Counted from the first letter of the stretch, positions 47,243-56,578 are shown. The stretch is DNA of 64,000 nucleotides from Treponema parvum (GCF_017893965.1 NZ_CP054142.1:310001-374000), one strand, 5' to 3'. Made by a program: numbers and translations. The notes: a model not told the origin generated them from the letters alone.

Positions 47243-48388
47243 ATGAAAATAACCGTAAAATTTATAGGCGCAGCCTTGTCGGCATGCGTCATTTTTCTTG
47301 CATCGGGCTGTGCAAAAAAGCAGAGCAGTCAGATAAAGATTGGCGGCATTTTTCCGCTTTCGGGAGGAGTTGCAGTTTACGGTGTAGAATGCAAAAACGG
47401 CATTGACCTTGCAATTGAAGAAATAAACGCTTCGGGCGGCGCAAACGGGAAGCAATTTGTTCTTGTAAGCGAAGACGACGAAGGAAATCCCGATAAGACC
47501 GTAAACGCTTTTAAAAAGCTTACAACAAAGGATAATATAAAACTTATAATCGGTTCTTTGACTTCGGGCTGCACCCAGGCGATCACTACCTTGGCGCAGG
47601 CGAGCAAGGTTGTTCAGTTTGCACCGGCTGCTACGGCTCCCGCAATTACGGACGCCGGCGATTATATTTTTAGAGCGTGTTTTATAGATCCTTTCCAGGG
47701 AACAGTCGGCGGACGTTTCGTTTCCGAAAATCTCGGTATGAAAAAAGCCGCGGTTTTATATGACGTCGGAAACGATTATTCGGTAGGCCTTACGGACAAT
47801 TTTATTTCCGCATTTACGGCCAACGGCGGGACTATCGTCGCCAAAGAATCCTACAGCACGGGTGACAAAGATTTTAACGCTCAGCTTACAAAGATCAAAA
47901 ATGCAAATCCCGAGGTGGTTTATCTTCCGGATTATTACGGAACGGTCTCTCTCATAGCTACGCAGCTTAGAGCTCAGGGAATTAAGGTTCCAATCGTAGG
48001 AGCCGACGGGTGGGACGGCTTGACCGGTAATTCCGGCGACGAGGTTTTGAACGGTTTTTATTCAAACCATTATGCACCCGATTCCACTTCTCCGGCCGTT
48101 CAGAAATTTGTCGCTTCATTTAAAGCCAAGTATAATAAGGAGCCGAATTCCTTTGCCGCACTCGGATACGACTGCGTGTATATGTTCCGCGACGCTATTG
48201 TCAGAGCCGGCAGCGACGACCCGACGGCTGTCCGAGACGCTTTAAAAGCTACCAATTCCGACTATGTTACAGGCCGGTTAAGTTTTGATGAAAAGCGCAA
48301 TCCCGTAAAGTCGGCCGTAATGATTGAAATAGTAAAGGGCGCCGACGGTAAGCTCATGCCTTCGTATAAAGCTACCGTTAATCCGTAA
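47243..48388 (+). CDS. livK: Branched-chain amino acid ABC transporter, substrate-binding lipoprotein
   Basis: 381 residues. A signal peptide ends in lipobox LASGC (Cys23), so it is lipid anchored. The mature protein is a Leu/Ile/Val-binding-protein-like type I periplasmic binding protein: IKIGGIFPLSGGVAVYGVEC, VLVSEDDEGNPDKT-like stretch, PDYYGTVSLIATQLRAQGI. It delivers substrate (branched-chain amino acids or related compounds) to the LivHM permease. CGGAGG precedes the ATG. A terminator-like hairpin follows, so this gene is probably expressed above the rest of the operon. Confidence 0.92.
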   Translation: MKITVKFIGAALSACVIFLASGCAKKQSSQIKIGGIFPLSGGVAVYGVECKNGIDLAIEEINASGGANGKQFVLVSEDDEGNPDKTVNAFKKLTTKDNIKLIIGSLTSGCTQAITTLAQASKVVQFAPAATAPAITDAGDYIFRACFIDPFQGTVGGRFVSENLGMKKAAVLYDVGNDYSVGLTDNFISAFTANGGTIVAKESYSTGDKDFNAQLTKIKNANPEVVYLPDYYGTVSLIATQLRAQGIKVPIVGADGWDGLTGNSGDEVLNGFYSNHYAPDSTSPAVQKFVASFKAKYNKEPNSFAALGYDCVYMFRDAIVRAGSDDPTAVRDALKATNSDYVTGRLSFDEKRNPVKSAVMIEIVKGADGKLMPSYKATVNP

Positions 48389-48458
48389 TGTAAAAGACGC
48401 CGCTAAATAAAGCAAAGAACCTGTATCGGACACGGATAAATCTCATAATAGCGGTTAT

Positions 48459-48493
48459 AAGGGCATCCGCCGTCAAAGGCAGGTGCCCTTTTT
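48459..48493 (+). terminator. Terminator-like hairpin between livK and livH
   Basis: AAGGGCA-TCC-GCC pairs with GGC-AGG-TGCCCTT, with three further T. Partial termination here would give more binding protein than permease, a known pattern in ABC operons. Confidence 0.7.
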
Positions 48494-48636
48494 CAGTTAT
48501 TTACTAAATTACTGTGCTTCTATAATATATACATATTTGATTGTAAAAATCTATGCCGCGAGACGTAAAAAGCTTCGGGTCGCCGGATATTTTAGGCGGA
48601 GCCTGTGTTTTGTGATAATGCCGGCAGGAGGATGTG

Positions 48637-49536
48637 GTGAACACCGGAATTATTTTTTTACAGCAGCTCATAAACGGACTTTCCTTGGGCAGCATTTATG
48701 CGCTTATCGCTCTTGGCTACACGATGGTCTACGGAATAGTAAAGCTTATAAATTTTGCGCACGGCGACATTATGATGATAGGCGCTTATACCGGGTATTT
48801 TGTCCTTAAGGCGTTGGGCACCAATTCTCAAGGGATGATAGCGGCCTTTGTCGTTTCAATGGCGGTTTGCGCCTTGCTTTCAATTGCCATAGAGCGCTTT
48901 GCTTATCGTCCGCTGCGTACTGCGCCTCGCCTTAATTCACTGATCACCGCGATAGGAGTTGAATTGATACTGCAAAACACTATGCGGGTTTTGCCCTTCG
49001 TCGGACCGGATCCGCGTCAATTTCCTACTTTTCCGATCAAAAATTTTAGAATAGGTTCCGTTTCCGTTTCAAACATTCAGCTTGTAGTGATCATATTGAG
49101 CGCTTTGCTTATGATAGCGCTCAGTTACATTGTTGACCGCACAAAGACGGGAAAAGCTATGAAGGCCGTCTCGTACGATCTTCAGGCTTCAAGCCTTATG
49201 GGCATAAGCGTAAATAATACTATAGCTTTTACCTTTGCCATAGGATCCGTTCTTGCGGCCGCAGGAGGAATTTTATACGCTACGGCCTACCCTCAGATCG
49301 ATCCGTTTATGGGATACATGCCCGGTTTAAAAGCCTTCGTCGCCGCCGTTCTAGGAGGAATCGGATCGATCCCCGGAGCCATGCTGGGCGGCATTATCCT
49401 TGGAATAGCGGAAACGCTTACAAAAGGGTTTTTGTCGTCGCAATTTGCGGACGCGATTTCATTTTCAATTTTGATTATCATTCTTTTGGTAAAACCTTCA
49501 GGAATTTTGGGCAAGACCGCAAGGGTAAAGGTCTGA
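48637..49536 (+). CDS. livH: Branched-chain amino acid ABC transporter permease LivH
   Basis: 299 residues, about eight transmembrane segments. LSLGSIYALIALGYTMVYGI and KLINFAHGDIMMIGAYTGY are the LivH signature; the EAA-like loop lies in KAFVAAVLGGIGSIPGAMLG. AGGAGG stands before two adjacent GTG codons; I choose 48637 because the spacing to 48634 is only 2 nt. Forms the channel with LivM. Confidence 0.92.
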   Translation: MNTGIIFLQQLINGLSLGSIYALIALGYTMVYGIVKLINFAHGDIMMIGAYTGYFVLKALGTNSQGMIAAFVVSMAVCALLSIAIERFAYRPLRTAPRLNSLITAIGVELILQNTMRVLPFVGPDPRQFPTFPIKNFRIGSVSVSNIQLVVIILSALLMIALSYIVDRTKTGKAMKAVSYDLQASSLMGISVNNTIAFTFAIGSVLAAAGGILYATAYPQIDPFMGYMPGLKAFVAAVLGGIGSIPGAMLGGIILGIAETLTKGFLSSQFADAISFSILIIILLVKPSGILGKTARVKV

Positions 49537-49572
49537 CGGCTATGATAAGTAATTTGGCATTCAGGAGTTTTT

Positions 49573-50610
49573 ATGAAAAATAAGGTAATCCGTAATATGC
49601 TTATTCCCGGCGTTTGCGCCGTTTTTGCAGTAGTCGTTCCGGCGGTCTTGATAGAAGTTTCTTTGATAGATGCGTATTCGGCGCAGATTTTAACGCTTGC
49701 AGGAATAAACGCGATCATGGCCTTGTCCGTGAACATCATATGCGGAATTACGGGGCAGCTCTCGCTCGGGCAGGCAGGTTTTATGGCTATCGGAGCGTAT
49801 TCTACGATACTCTTTTCTTCCAATATGGGGCTTCCCCTGCCTGTCGGCATTATACTTTCCGGGCTTGTAACGGCTTTTTTCGGTTTTTTGATCGGCTTTC
49901 CGACTTTAAAACTTGAAGGTGATTACCTTGCGATAGTCACGCTGGGCTTCGGCGAAATAATCCGCGTTATCTTGGTAAACCTGCGCTCCGTAACGGGCGG
50001 GCCTAACGGCAAACAGTTTCCGACGCTGATGACGTTGAATCCTACCGTCGCTTATCTTGTGATAATAGGAAGTCTTGTTTCATTGATAGTTTTGCTGCAG
50101 AATTTTATACGATCGACCTACGGCCGCGCAATCCTCGCCGTCCGCGACGACGAAATAGCCGCAAATTCAAGCGGAATCGGAGTTTTTAAATATAAGATGA
50201 TCGGTTTTGTGATAGCTTCATTTGTAGCGGGAATAGGCGGCGCCTTGTATGCCCCGTTTATCGGCTTTATTAAACCGGACATCGCTTCGTTTAACAGAAG
50301 CATCGATTATTTGATATTCGTTGTTTTGGGAGGAATGGGATCGACTACGGGAAGCGTTTTATCCGCTTTTGTCTTAACTTCTTTGCAGGAATTTTTGCGC
50401 TTTTTACAGAATTATCGACTGCTTTTTTATCCTGTGATTCTCATCCTTGTAATGCAGTTCAGACCGCAGGGCTTGTTGGGAACAAAAGAATTTTCATTCG
50501 TAAAGCTGTGGGACGATCTGCCGCTTTTCAAAAAAAAGATGTCGGCCTTTTTGAGTAAACGGCGCGCCGGCCCCGAGAATGTCGGAACAAAAAACGGAGA
50601 TAAAAGATGA
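49573..50610 (+). CDS. livM: Branched-chain amino acid ABC transporter permease LivM
   Basis: 345 residues with eight to ten transmembrane segments. LTLAGINAIMALSVNIICGI, GQLSLGQAGFMAIGAYST and FPTLKLEGDYLAIVTLGFGE are typical of LivM. CAGGAG precedes the ATG. Its stop overlaps livG by 4 bp. Confidence 0.92.
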   Translation: MKNKVIRNMLIPGVCAVFAVVVPAVLIEVSLIDAYSAQILTLAGINAIMALSVNIICGITGQLSLGQAGFMAIGAYSTILFSSNMGLPLPVGIILSGLVTAFFGFLIGFPTLKLEGDYLAIVTLGFGEIIRVILVNLRSVTGGPNGKQFPTLMTLNPTVAYLVIIGSLVSLIVLLQNFIRSTYGRAILAVRDDEIAANSSGIGVFKYKMIGFVIASFVAGIGGALYAPFIGFIKPDIASFNRSIDYLIFVVLGGMGSTTGSVLSAFVLTSLQEFLRFLQNYRLLFYPVILILVMQFRPQGLLGTKEFSFVKLWDDLPLFKKKMSAFLSKRRAGPENVGTKNGDKR

Positions 50611-51407
50611 GAGACGAAAAGACGGTTTTACAGGCGTCCGACATATCTATCGTATTCGGCGGGCTTAGAGCGGTAAGCGATTTTTCATGCAAGATCTCGC
50701 ACGGAGAACTTGTAGGACTCATAGGCCCTAACGGCGCCGGAAAAACTACCGTGTTCAATATGCTGAGCGGCATTTACCGCCCCACGGAAGGGCAGATAAC
50801 CTTTTGGGACAGAAGCGGTAAGATCAGAATAATAAATAAATCGCATCCCTATCAACTTAATAAGATGGGAATGGCGAGAACGTTTCAAAACATAAGGCTT
50901 TTTCCGGGCATGAGCGTGGCGGACAATGTGCGTGTCGCATTGCATTCAAGCAGGTCGGTAAATCCTCTGGACGTGCTGCTGCGTACGCCGCGTTTTAGGC
51001 ATGACGAAGAGCTTATGACGGTTCAGGTAAACGAGCTTTTAAGCCTTTTTAAGATCGACAATAAAAAGAATGAAACGGCAAAAAATTTACCGTACGGCGA
51101 ACAGCGTAAACTTGAAATAGTGAGAGCGCTTGCGTCGAACCCGACCTTCCTTTTGCTTGACGAACCCGCGGCGGGCATGAATCCTCAGGAAACGGCGGAA
51201 TTGATGAAGCTCATAGCCTTTATACGCAAAAAATTCGATTTGACGATACTTCTTATCGAACACGACATGCGTCTTGTCATGGGAATTTGCGAGCGGATTA
51301 TGGTTCTTGATTACGGCAGAATCATCGCCGAAGGATTGCCCGAAGAAATAAGGTCGGATCCGCAGGTAATAAAGGCTTATTTGGGACAGGAGGCTCTGGA
51401 TGCTTGA
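50607..51407 (+). CDS. livG: Branched-chain amino acid ABC transporter ATP-binding protein LivG
   Basis: 266 residues. Walker A GPNGAGKTT, signature replaced by LPYGEQRKLEIVRALA (the LivG form of the ABC motif), Walker B FLLLDEPAAGMNP, H-loop IEHDMR. The insertion MARTFQNIRLFPGMSV is typical of LivG. ATGA overlap with livM and 8-bp overlap with livF. Confidence 0.94.
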   Translation: MRDEKTVLQASDISIVFGGLRAVSDFSCKISHGELVGLIGPNGAGKTTVFNMLSGIYRPTEGQITFWDRSGKIRIINKSHPYQLNKMGMARTFQNIRLFPGMSVADNVRVALHSSRSVNPLDVLLRTPRFRHDEELMTVQVNELLSLFKIDNKKNETAKNLPYGEQRKLEIVRALASNPTFLLLDEPAAGMNPQETAELMKLIAFIRKKFDLTILLIEHDMRLVMGICERIMVLDYGRIIAEGLPEEIRSDPQVIKAYLGQEALDA

Positions 51408-52104
51408 AGTAAAAGATCTGGAAGTTTCGTACGGAGCGATCAAGGCTATTCGTAAAATTTCTTTTTCCGTGGAAAAGGGAGAAATAATTACTCTTATCGG
51501 TTCAAACGGAGCGGGTAAGACTACTACACTCCACGCCATTTCCAACATAATAAAAAAGCAGTCAGGAAAAGTTTTTTTTAACGGCGAAGACATCACCGAC
51601 ATGGAAGCCGATAAAATTGTTTTGAGAAATCTTATTCAAGTGCCGGAAGGCAGACGTATCTTTGCAAATCTTACGGTTAAAGAAAATTTGGAATTGGGCG
51701 CATATAAGAGGAACGATAAGGCCGGCATAAAGGCGGATATGGAAAAAGTGTTTGAATTTTTTCCGCGCATGAAGGAGCGACTAAAACAGGTGTCGGGTAC
51801 TTTGAGCGGAGGAGAATTGCAGATGTTGGCGATAGGAAGGGCGCTAATGGCCAACCCCATTCTTCTTTTGCTTGACGAACCAAGCATGGGGCTTGCGCCC
51901 ATCCTCGTAGATGAAATATTTGAAATAATTCAGCGGATCAACAAAGAAGGAACTACGGTTCTTCTTGTAGAACAGAACGCGTTTAAAGCTTTGTCCATAG
52001 CGGACAGAGCCTACGTTTTGGAAACCGGGGCGATCACTAAAACGGGAGCCGCCGCCGACCTTGCAAAGGATCCGGCCGTAAAAGAAGCGTATTTGGGCGG
52101 CTAG
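51400..52104 (+). CDS. livF: Branched-chain amino acid ABC transporter ATP-binding protein LivF
   Basis: 234 residues. Walker A GSNGAGKTTTLHAI, PEGRRIFANLTVKENLELGA, ABC signature LSGGELQMLAIGRALM, Walker B LLLLDEPSMGLAP, and LVEQNA. The last gene of the transporter operon; AGGAGG precedes the ATG within the end of livG. Confidence 0.94.
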   Translation: MLEVKDLEVSYGAIKAIRKISFSVEKGEIITLIGSNGAGKTTTLHAISNIIKKQSGKVFFNGEDITDMEADKIVLRNLIQVPEGRRIFANLTVKENLELGAYKRNDKAGIKADMEKVFEFFPRMKERLKQVSGTLSGGELQMLAIGRALMANPILLLLDEPSMGLAPILVDEIFEIIQRINKEGTTVLLVEQNAFKALSIADRAYVLETGAITKTGAAADLAKDPAVKEAYLGG

Positions 52105-52150
52105 GATAATGCTGCGCCAGCAAGATTTGCCGCTTGTGTTTTACGCGGGC

Positions 52151-52203
52151 TCGATTGTGCAGTCGATTGTGTGTGCAGTCTGTGCGCAAAAATGTGCTAT
52201 AAT
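52151..52203 (+). promoter_or_regulatory. Extended -10 promoter with direct repeats before the CBS-ACT gene
   Basis: TGCTATAAT (52195-52203) is a consensus extended -10. Upstream, TGTGCAGTC recurs at about 52157-52165 and 52172-52180 within TCGATTGTG repeats, a possible operator. No good -35 is seen. Confidence 0.5.
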
Positions 52204-52235
52204 GTAGCTTGAAGATTAATTTATCCGGAGGAATT

Positions 52236-52880
52236 ATGAGAGTTAAAGATATAATGACGCGAAACCCGGTTTATATTTCTCCTTCCGTGTCCGTGACGGA
52301 TGCGAAGGCGCTTATGATGAAGCAGAAGATCAGCAAGTTACCGGTTTTGGACGAATCGAAACGCCTTGTAGGAATTATAACAAAAAATGATTTGAACAGG
52401 GCGAGCCCTTCGGCTGCTACGACATTGGACATGTATGAAATAGGCTATTTGCTTTCAAAACTTACGGTTGAAAAAGTCATGCATAAAAATGTCCGCACAG
52501 TGTCGGAGGACGAAGTTGTGGAAGAGGCTGCAAGGATAATGATAGACAACGGTATAGGCTGTCTTCCCGTTATGAAGGGAGATCTGCTTGTCGGCATAAT
52601 AACGGAAAGCGATCTGTTCAATGCGCTCATAAACCTCTTCGGCGTGCGCCAACCCGGCGTGCGCGCAACGTTTATGGTAAGCGACCAGCCCGGGATCCTT
52701 GCAAAAATAACGCAGGCTATAGCGGATCTGAACGGAAACATAATTTCGCTGATAACTTGGGAAGGCGACGATCCGGCGCACAGGCGCATAACCATAAAAG
52801 CGTCCGGGATAAATCTTTCGCAGTTGGAAAGTATCGGCAGCGTAGTCAACGCCGAACTGAGAAGCATTCGTGAAAACTAG
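52236..52880 (+). CDS. CBS-pair and ACT domain protein
   Basis: 214 residues. Two CBS motifs fill residues 1-135: VKDIMTRNPVYISPSVSVTD, KISKLPVLDESKRLVGIITK and VEKVMHKNVRTVSEDEVVEE, GIGCLPVMKGDLLVGIITES. An ACT domain follows (FMVSDQPGILAKITQAIADL). This AcuB-like order suggests a small cytoplasmic sensor binding an adenosine nucleotide and an amino acid; the target is unknown. Standing just after the liv operon, it might sense branched-chain amino acids, but that is inference. ATG at 52236 follows GGAGGAATT. Confidence 0.85.
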   Translation: MRVKDIMTRNPVYISPSVSVTDAKALMMKQKISKLPVLDESKRLVGIITKNDLNRASPSAATTLDMYEIGYLLSKLTVEKVMHKNVRTVSEDEVVEEAARIMIDNGIGCLPVMKGDLLVGIITESDLFNALINLFGVRQPGVRATFMVSDQPGILAKITQAIADLNGNIISLITWEGDDPAHRRITIKASGINLSQLESIGSVVNAELRSIREN

Positions 52881-52954
52881 TTAAAAGATCTTCATTTCGT
52901 AGATTTTTTTATCGGCCTGTTTTATTTTGTGGGTATTCATAGTATCTTATATAT

Positions 52955-54397
52955 ATGTATGTTTCATCGGAAGCGGTCATAAATCAGTTTCTCAGAACTT
53001 ATCCCTATCCGTTTACAGCCGAAGCGCTTCAGGAATTCCTCATAAAAGGAAAGGGTAAAATAAGCTTAAAGGATTGCAAAGATTATCTTGAAACAAGCCC
53101 CTTTGTCTTTGAACTTCACAAAGGCGTTTATATAACAAGGGCGGGCGCCTTTACCGGAAAAAAATTTTCATTTAAACTTACTCAAGAAGAAATAGACAAA
53201 AACATGTTTATTCCGGGACACAGGTTTATGCCCTTTGCAAACCCCGAAACGCTTTCGTTTTCGCTGAATTTTTTATTTAACGGAGCTTCACTTTACAAAA
53301 CGTCTAAAGAATTTGACAGCTTTTCGGCTGCTAAATTCTTTTTACTGTTCGGAGAAGAATATGTGAGCCAGTATATAGCCGCCGATCCTGCAAACGAAGA
53401 TTTGGATCTTGCAAGTTTGGATTTTGAATTGCCGCAAAAGGTATGGCTTACGGGAATTTCTTTGGAACCGTTCCAAAAAGCTTTCGGCATTCATTACGGG
53501 GATAGAATTCTCTGCGAACTCATAGACTGGGATGCGGGCACTTTTTCAGTTTCACCTATAAAAACGAGCGATCACGGCCTTAAGATCCGTAAGGACGACG
53601 TAAAAAGGCAGGAATGGTACGATAAACTTGAAAAATATCTTCTTGAAGGTTTTGACGATATCGGGCCGTTAAATTCTATTGAAGAACAGCTGGCTAATGT
53701 TTTTTTCAAACACGGCGACGAGCTTTCGTGTGAAGAATGCGGTTCCGTGGAAGAACTTTTACAAAGGTCTAAAAAAATCGGCTTTGAAAACTACGGGGTG
53801 GAGTCTAGGTTGTGGCGGATCGGAGAAGACGTTCCGGCAGTAGGCGCATGGAACAGCTCTTTTAAGGAATTATCGGCGGAAGATTGGCTTCCTTCGATTG
53901 ATTTTCTGATAGATACTTACATTAAAGATCTTATGTATCAAAAAAAGAACGATACGATCGGCCTGGAAGAATCACTTAAATCGCTCCCCTTTGAAAAAAA
54001 AGAGATACGAGACGTCAAACAGCGCATAGAAAACAGAAAAGCGGAGATCGCCAAAACATATAATTGGTTTGCAGATTTTGTTACCGGAGCGGTAAGGCAC
54101 AGCGCTCTTAAATTGTACAGGGAAGCGTGTTCTCTTATGTGCGATATCATGTCGGAAGCCGTAGATTTGGAAAAACTTCCGCAACAGGAACTGGTAATAT
54201 TAACACAGCTTTATACTCATCTGCTTCACATGCTTGAGTCGCTTGAGATGACGCCCGCGTACATCAATGAAGAATCGGAAGCTATGATGCTTTCGCTTGA
54301 AGGAATGGAATTTAATTTTTATGATATAAGACCTATTATACGGGCTTCGGTTATCGAACAGAGTAAAAAAGGTTTTAAAATTATAGGGAAGCTCTAA
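52955..54397 (+). CDS. Conserved-looking cytoplasmic protein of unknown function
   Basis: 480 residues, no signal peptide or membrane segment, rich in Leu, Glu, Lys and Phe. The first 60 residues resemble a winged-helix-like fold (SEAVINQFLRTYPYPFTAEA), the middle has FIPGHRFMPFANPETLSF and a CEECG pair near 265. The last 140 residues are helical. I do not recognise a family. No ribosome binding site precedes the ATG; TATCTT ends 6 nt upstream and may be a -10 box of a leaderless mRNA. Its stop lies inside a 24-bp perfect palindrome. Confidence 0.7.
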   Translation: MYVSSEAVINQFLRTYPYPFTAEALQEFLIKGKGKISLKDCKDYLETSPFVFELHKGVYITRAGAFTGKKFSFKLTQEEIDKNMFIPGHRFMPFANPETLSFSLNFLFNGASLYKTSKEFDSFSAAKFFLLFGEEYVSQYIAADPANEDLDLASLDFELPQKVWLTGISLEPFQKAFGIHYGDRILCELIDWDAGTFSVSPIKTSDHGLKIRKDDVKRQEWYDKLEKYLLEGFDDIGPLNSIEEQLANVFFKHGDELSCEECGSVEELLQRSKKIGFENYGVESRLWRIGEDVPAVGAWNSSFKELSAEDWLPSIDFLIDTYIKDLMYQKKNDTIGLEESLKSLPFEKKEIRDVKQRIENRKAEIAKTYNWFADFVTGAVRHSALKLYREACSLMCDIMSEAVDLEKLPQQELVILTQLYTHLLHMLESLEMTPAYINEESEAMMLSLEGMEFNFYDIRPIIRASVIEQSKKGFKIIGKL

Positions 54398-54415
54398 AAA
54401 CTGCAGTTTTTAGAG
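54392..54415. terminator. 24-bp perfect palindrome overlapping the gene end
   Basis: CTCTAAAAACTG and CAGTTTTTAGAG form an uninterrupted palindrome that includes the stop codon of the upstream gene; TTAACTTT follows. Probably a terminator working in either direction. Confidence 0.5.
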
Positions 54416-54416
54416 T

Positions 54417-54519
54417 TAACTTTAAAAATGCGATGTTGTAACTCGCGATAATACAGCGAGTCACAACTCGTCGAAATCTCGAAAAAAAATCGCTAAAGGC
54501 GAGTTTTTCGAGATGCCCT
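54417..54519 (+). repeat. Intergenic repeat element, copy A (full length, best copy)
   Basis: About 103 bp, TAACTTT…AATGCGATGTTGTAACTCG to CGAGATGCCCT. Stems: ACTCGC/GCGAGT; CGAGT-CACA-ACTCG; and terminal ATCTCGAAAAA/TTTTTCGAGAT. The central ACTCG can pair with either the upstream or the downstream GCGAGT. It ends 27 bp before tkt. Confidence 0.75.
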
Positions 54520-54546
54520 ATAAAATAAGATAAAAGAGAGGTTTTT

Positions 54547-56517
54547 ATGAATCAAAAGGGAATTGCCGCAGCTGCATTGTCCATACGAAGTTTGTCGATG
54601 GATGCCGTTCAAAAAGCGAATTCTGGACATCCCGGAATTGCTATGGGAGCTGCCGAGCTTGCAGCCGTCTTATACGGCGAAATAATGAAACACAACCCCG
54701 AAAACTCAAAATGGCCCGACAGGGACAGATTTGTTTTATCGGCAGGACACGGTTCCATGCTTTTGTATTCCATATTGCATCTTGCAGGATACAAGGTGTC
54801 GCTGCAGAATATAAAGAATTTCAGACAGATCGGTTCAAAATGTGCAGGGCATCCGGAATACGGTTTAACCGACGGAGTTGAATGTACTACCGGGCCTCTG
54901 GGGCAGGGAATTTCAATGGCCGTAGGAATGGCTATCGCCGAAACAATGCTTGCAGCCCGCTTTAACACCTCCAAACACACTGTAGTCGATCATTATACTT
55001 ATTCCTTGGTGGGTGAAGGCTGTTTGATGGAAGGCGTTTCTTCCGAAGCTTCAAGCCTTGCGGGGCATTTAAAACTTGGAAAACTCATCGTATTTTACGA
55101 TGAAAACCGCATAAGCATTGACGGTTCTACCGACATAACGTTTACCGACGACATCGCCAAACGCTATGAAGCCTACGGATGGCAGGTTTTAAAAGGCTCG
55201 ATGTACGATGTTGAGGGGATAGTTTCTCTGACGGAAGAAGCAAAGAAATGCAAAGATAAGCCGACTTTAATCATGCTTAAATCCGTAATAGGCAAGGGCG
55301 CTCCCAAAGAAAATACTGCAGATGTGCACGGTTCTCCGCTCGGCGTGCAAGGCGTGCTTGAGGCTAAGAAGAAGCTCGGCTTACCCGAAGACAAACAGTT
55401 TTACGTAGTTCCCGAAGCTTACGAGTATTTTAAAAGCAAAAAAGAATTGTTCGCGAAGGCCGAAAAGAATTGGAATGCGGAATTTGAAGCATGGTCCAAA
55501 GAAAATCCCGAACTCAGAAAAACGTGGGACGCCTTTTTTAAAGGCAAAGCGACAGGCAAGGCTTCATATCCTGTTTATAAGACCGGAGATAAAGCCGCTA
55601 CCCGCGATGTGAACGGAAAAGTTTTAAACGTTATGGCAAGCCGATACATGAATCTTGTAGGCGGATCCGCAGATCTTACAGGATCCAATAAGACGAAGCT
55701 TGAAAATTCCGACGGCATATACACTTTTTCAAACAGAAAAGGTCGCTATATCGAATTCGGCATAAGAGAATTTGCGATGTCGGCCGTTTGCTGCGGCATT
55801 ACCCTGCACGGAGGATTGCGCGCATTCGGAGCAACGTTCCTTGTGTTTGTGGATTATATGCGCGCTTCGCTTCGCCTTGCGGCATTGCAAAAAATAAATC
55901 CCATCTACATACTTACGCACGATTCCATCTATGTGGGTGAAGACGGCCCTACGCACCAGCCGATCGAAACCTTTGCGGGTTTGCGTGCTATTCCCAACGT
56001 TCAGTTTTTGCGCCCCGGAGATCCGCAGGAAACCGAGCTTGCATGGGAGATGGCAATGGAAAGCAAGGATCATCCCGTCTGTATGGCGTTTACGAGGCAG
56101 GCCTTGCAGGTTTACCAAAAGGCGGATCCGGATTGGAAAAAGACCGCCCGCAGGGGAGCTTATGTAGTGCTTGAAGGTTCGGCAAAGCCCGGCATAACTA
56201 TTTTGGCCACAGGATCGGAAGTGAATATGGCGCTTGAAGCCGTAAAACTCGTTCCGAATAAAAAGATCCGTGTGGTTTCCGTTACTGATTTGAATTTGTT
56301 CGGAAGACAAGACAAAGAATTTCAGGACAGGATAATCGGCTCTGCAAAACGCGTAGTTACGGCTGAAGCCGGTATCAGCATGGGCTGGGACAGATTTGCC
56401 ACTTCTCACGAGGATATTTTCTGTATTGACCGCTTCGGAGAATCCGGTCCTGCCGGAAAGGTTGCAGAGCATTTGGGCTTTACCGCCGAAAAACTTGCGG
56501 AATTATTGAAAAAATAG
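54547..56517 (+). CDS. tkt: Transketolase
   Basis: 656 residues, full length. Thiamine diphosphate site: NSGHPGIAMGAAELAAVLYG at the start, GEGCLMEGVSSEASSLAGHL (metal and pyrophosphate) and DENRISIDG; the pyrimidine domain holds GEDGPTHQPIETFAGLRAIP; the C-terminal domain ends the protein. It moves two-carbon units in the non-oxidative pentose phosphate pathway. AGAGAGG precedes the ATG. Monocistronic, closed by two hairpins. Confidence 0.97.
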   Translation: MNQKGIAAAALSIRSLSMDAVQKANSGHPGIAMGAAELAAVLYGEIMKHNPENSKWPDRDRFVLSAGHGSMLLYSILHLAGYKVSLQNIKNFRQIGSKCAGHPEYGLTDGVECTTGPLGQGISMAVGMAIAETMLAARFNTSKHTVVDHYTYSLVGEGCLMEGVSSEASSLAGHLKLGKLIVFYDENRISIDGSTDITFTDDIAKRYEAYGWQVLKGSMYDVEGIVSLTEEAKKCKDKPTLIMLKSVIGKGAPKENTADVHGSPLGVQGVLEAKKKLGLPEDKQFYVVPEAYEYFKSKKELFAKAEKNWNAEFEAWSKENPELRKTWDAFFKGKATGKASYPVYKTGDKAATRDVNGKVLNVMASRYMNLVGGSADLTGSNKTKLENSDGIYTFSNRKGRYIEFGIREFAMSAVCCGITLHGGLRAFGATFLVFVDYMRASLRLAALQKINPIYILTHDSIYVGEDGPTHQPIETFAGLRAIPNVQFLRPGDPQETELAWEMAMESKDHPVCMAFTRQALQVYQKADPDWKKTARRGAYVVLEGSAKPGITILATGSEVNMALEAVKLVPNKKIRVVSVTDLNLFGRQDKEFQDRIIGSAKRVVTAEAGISMGWDRFATSHEDIFCIDRFGESGPAGKVAEHLGFTAEKLAELLKK

Positions 56518-56544
56518 TTTTTTGTTGTAATTTGACTCTTTTGA

Positions 56545-56578
56545 GAGCTGTCCCAAAACTTCAGTTTTCGGACAGCTC
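56545..56578. terminator. Hairpin between tkt and lgt
   Basis: GAGCTGTCC pairs with GGACAGCTC; an inner AAAACT-TC-AGTTTT stem fills the loop. It lies between convergent genes and may work for either strand. Its plan resembles the hairpins at 22103, 11468 and 54392. Confidence 0.5.
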
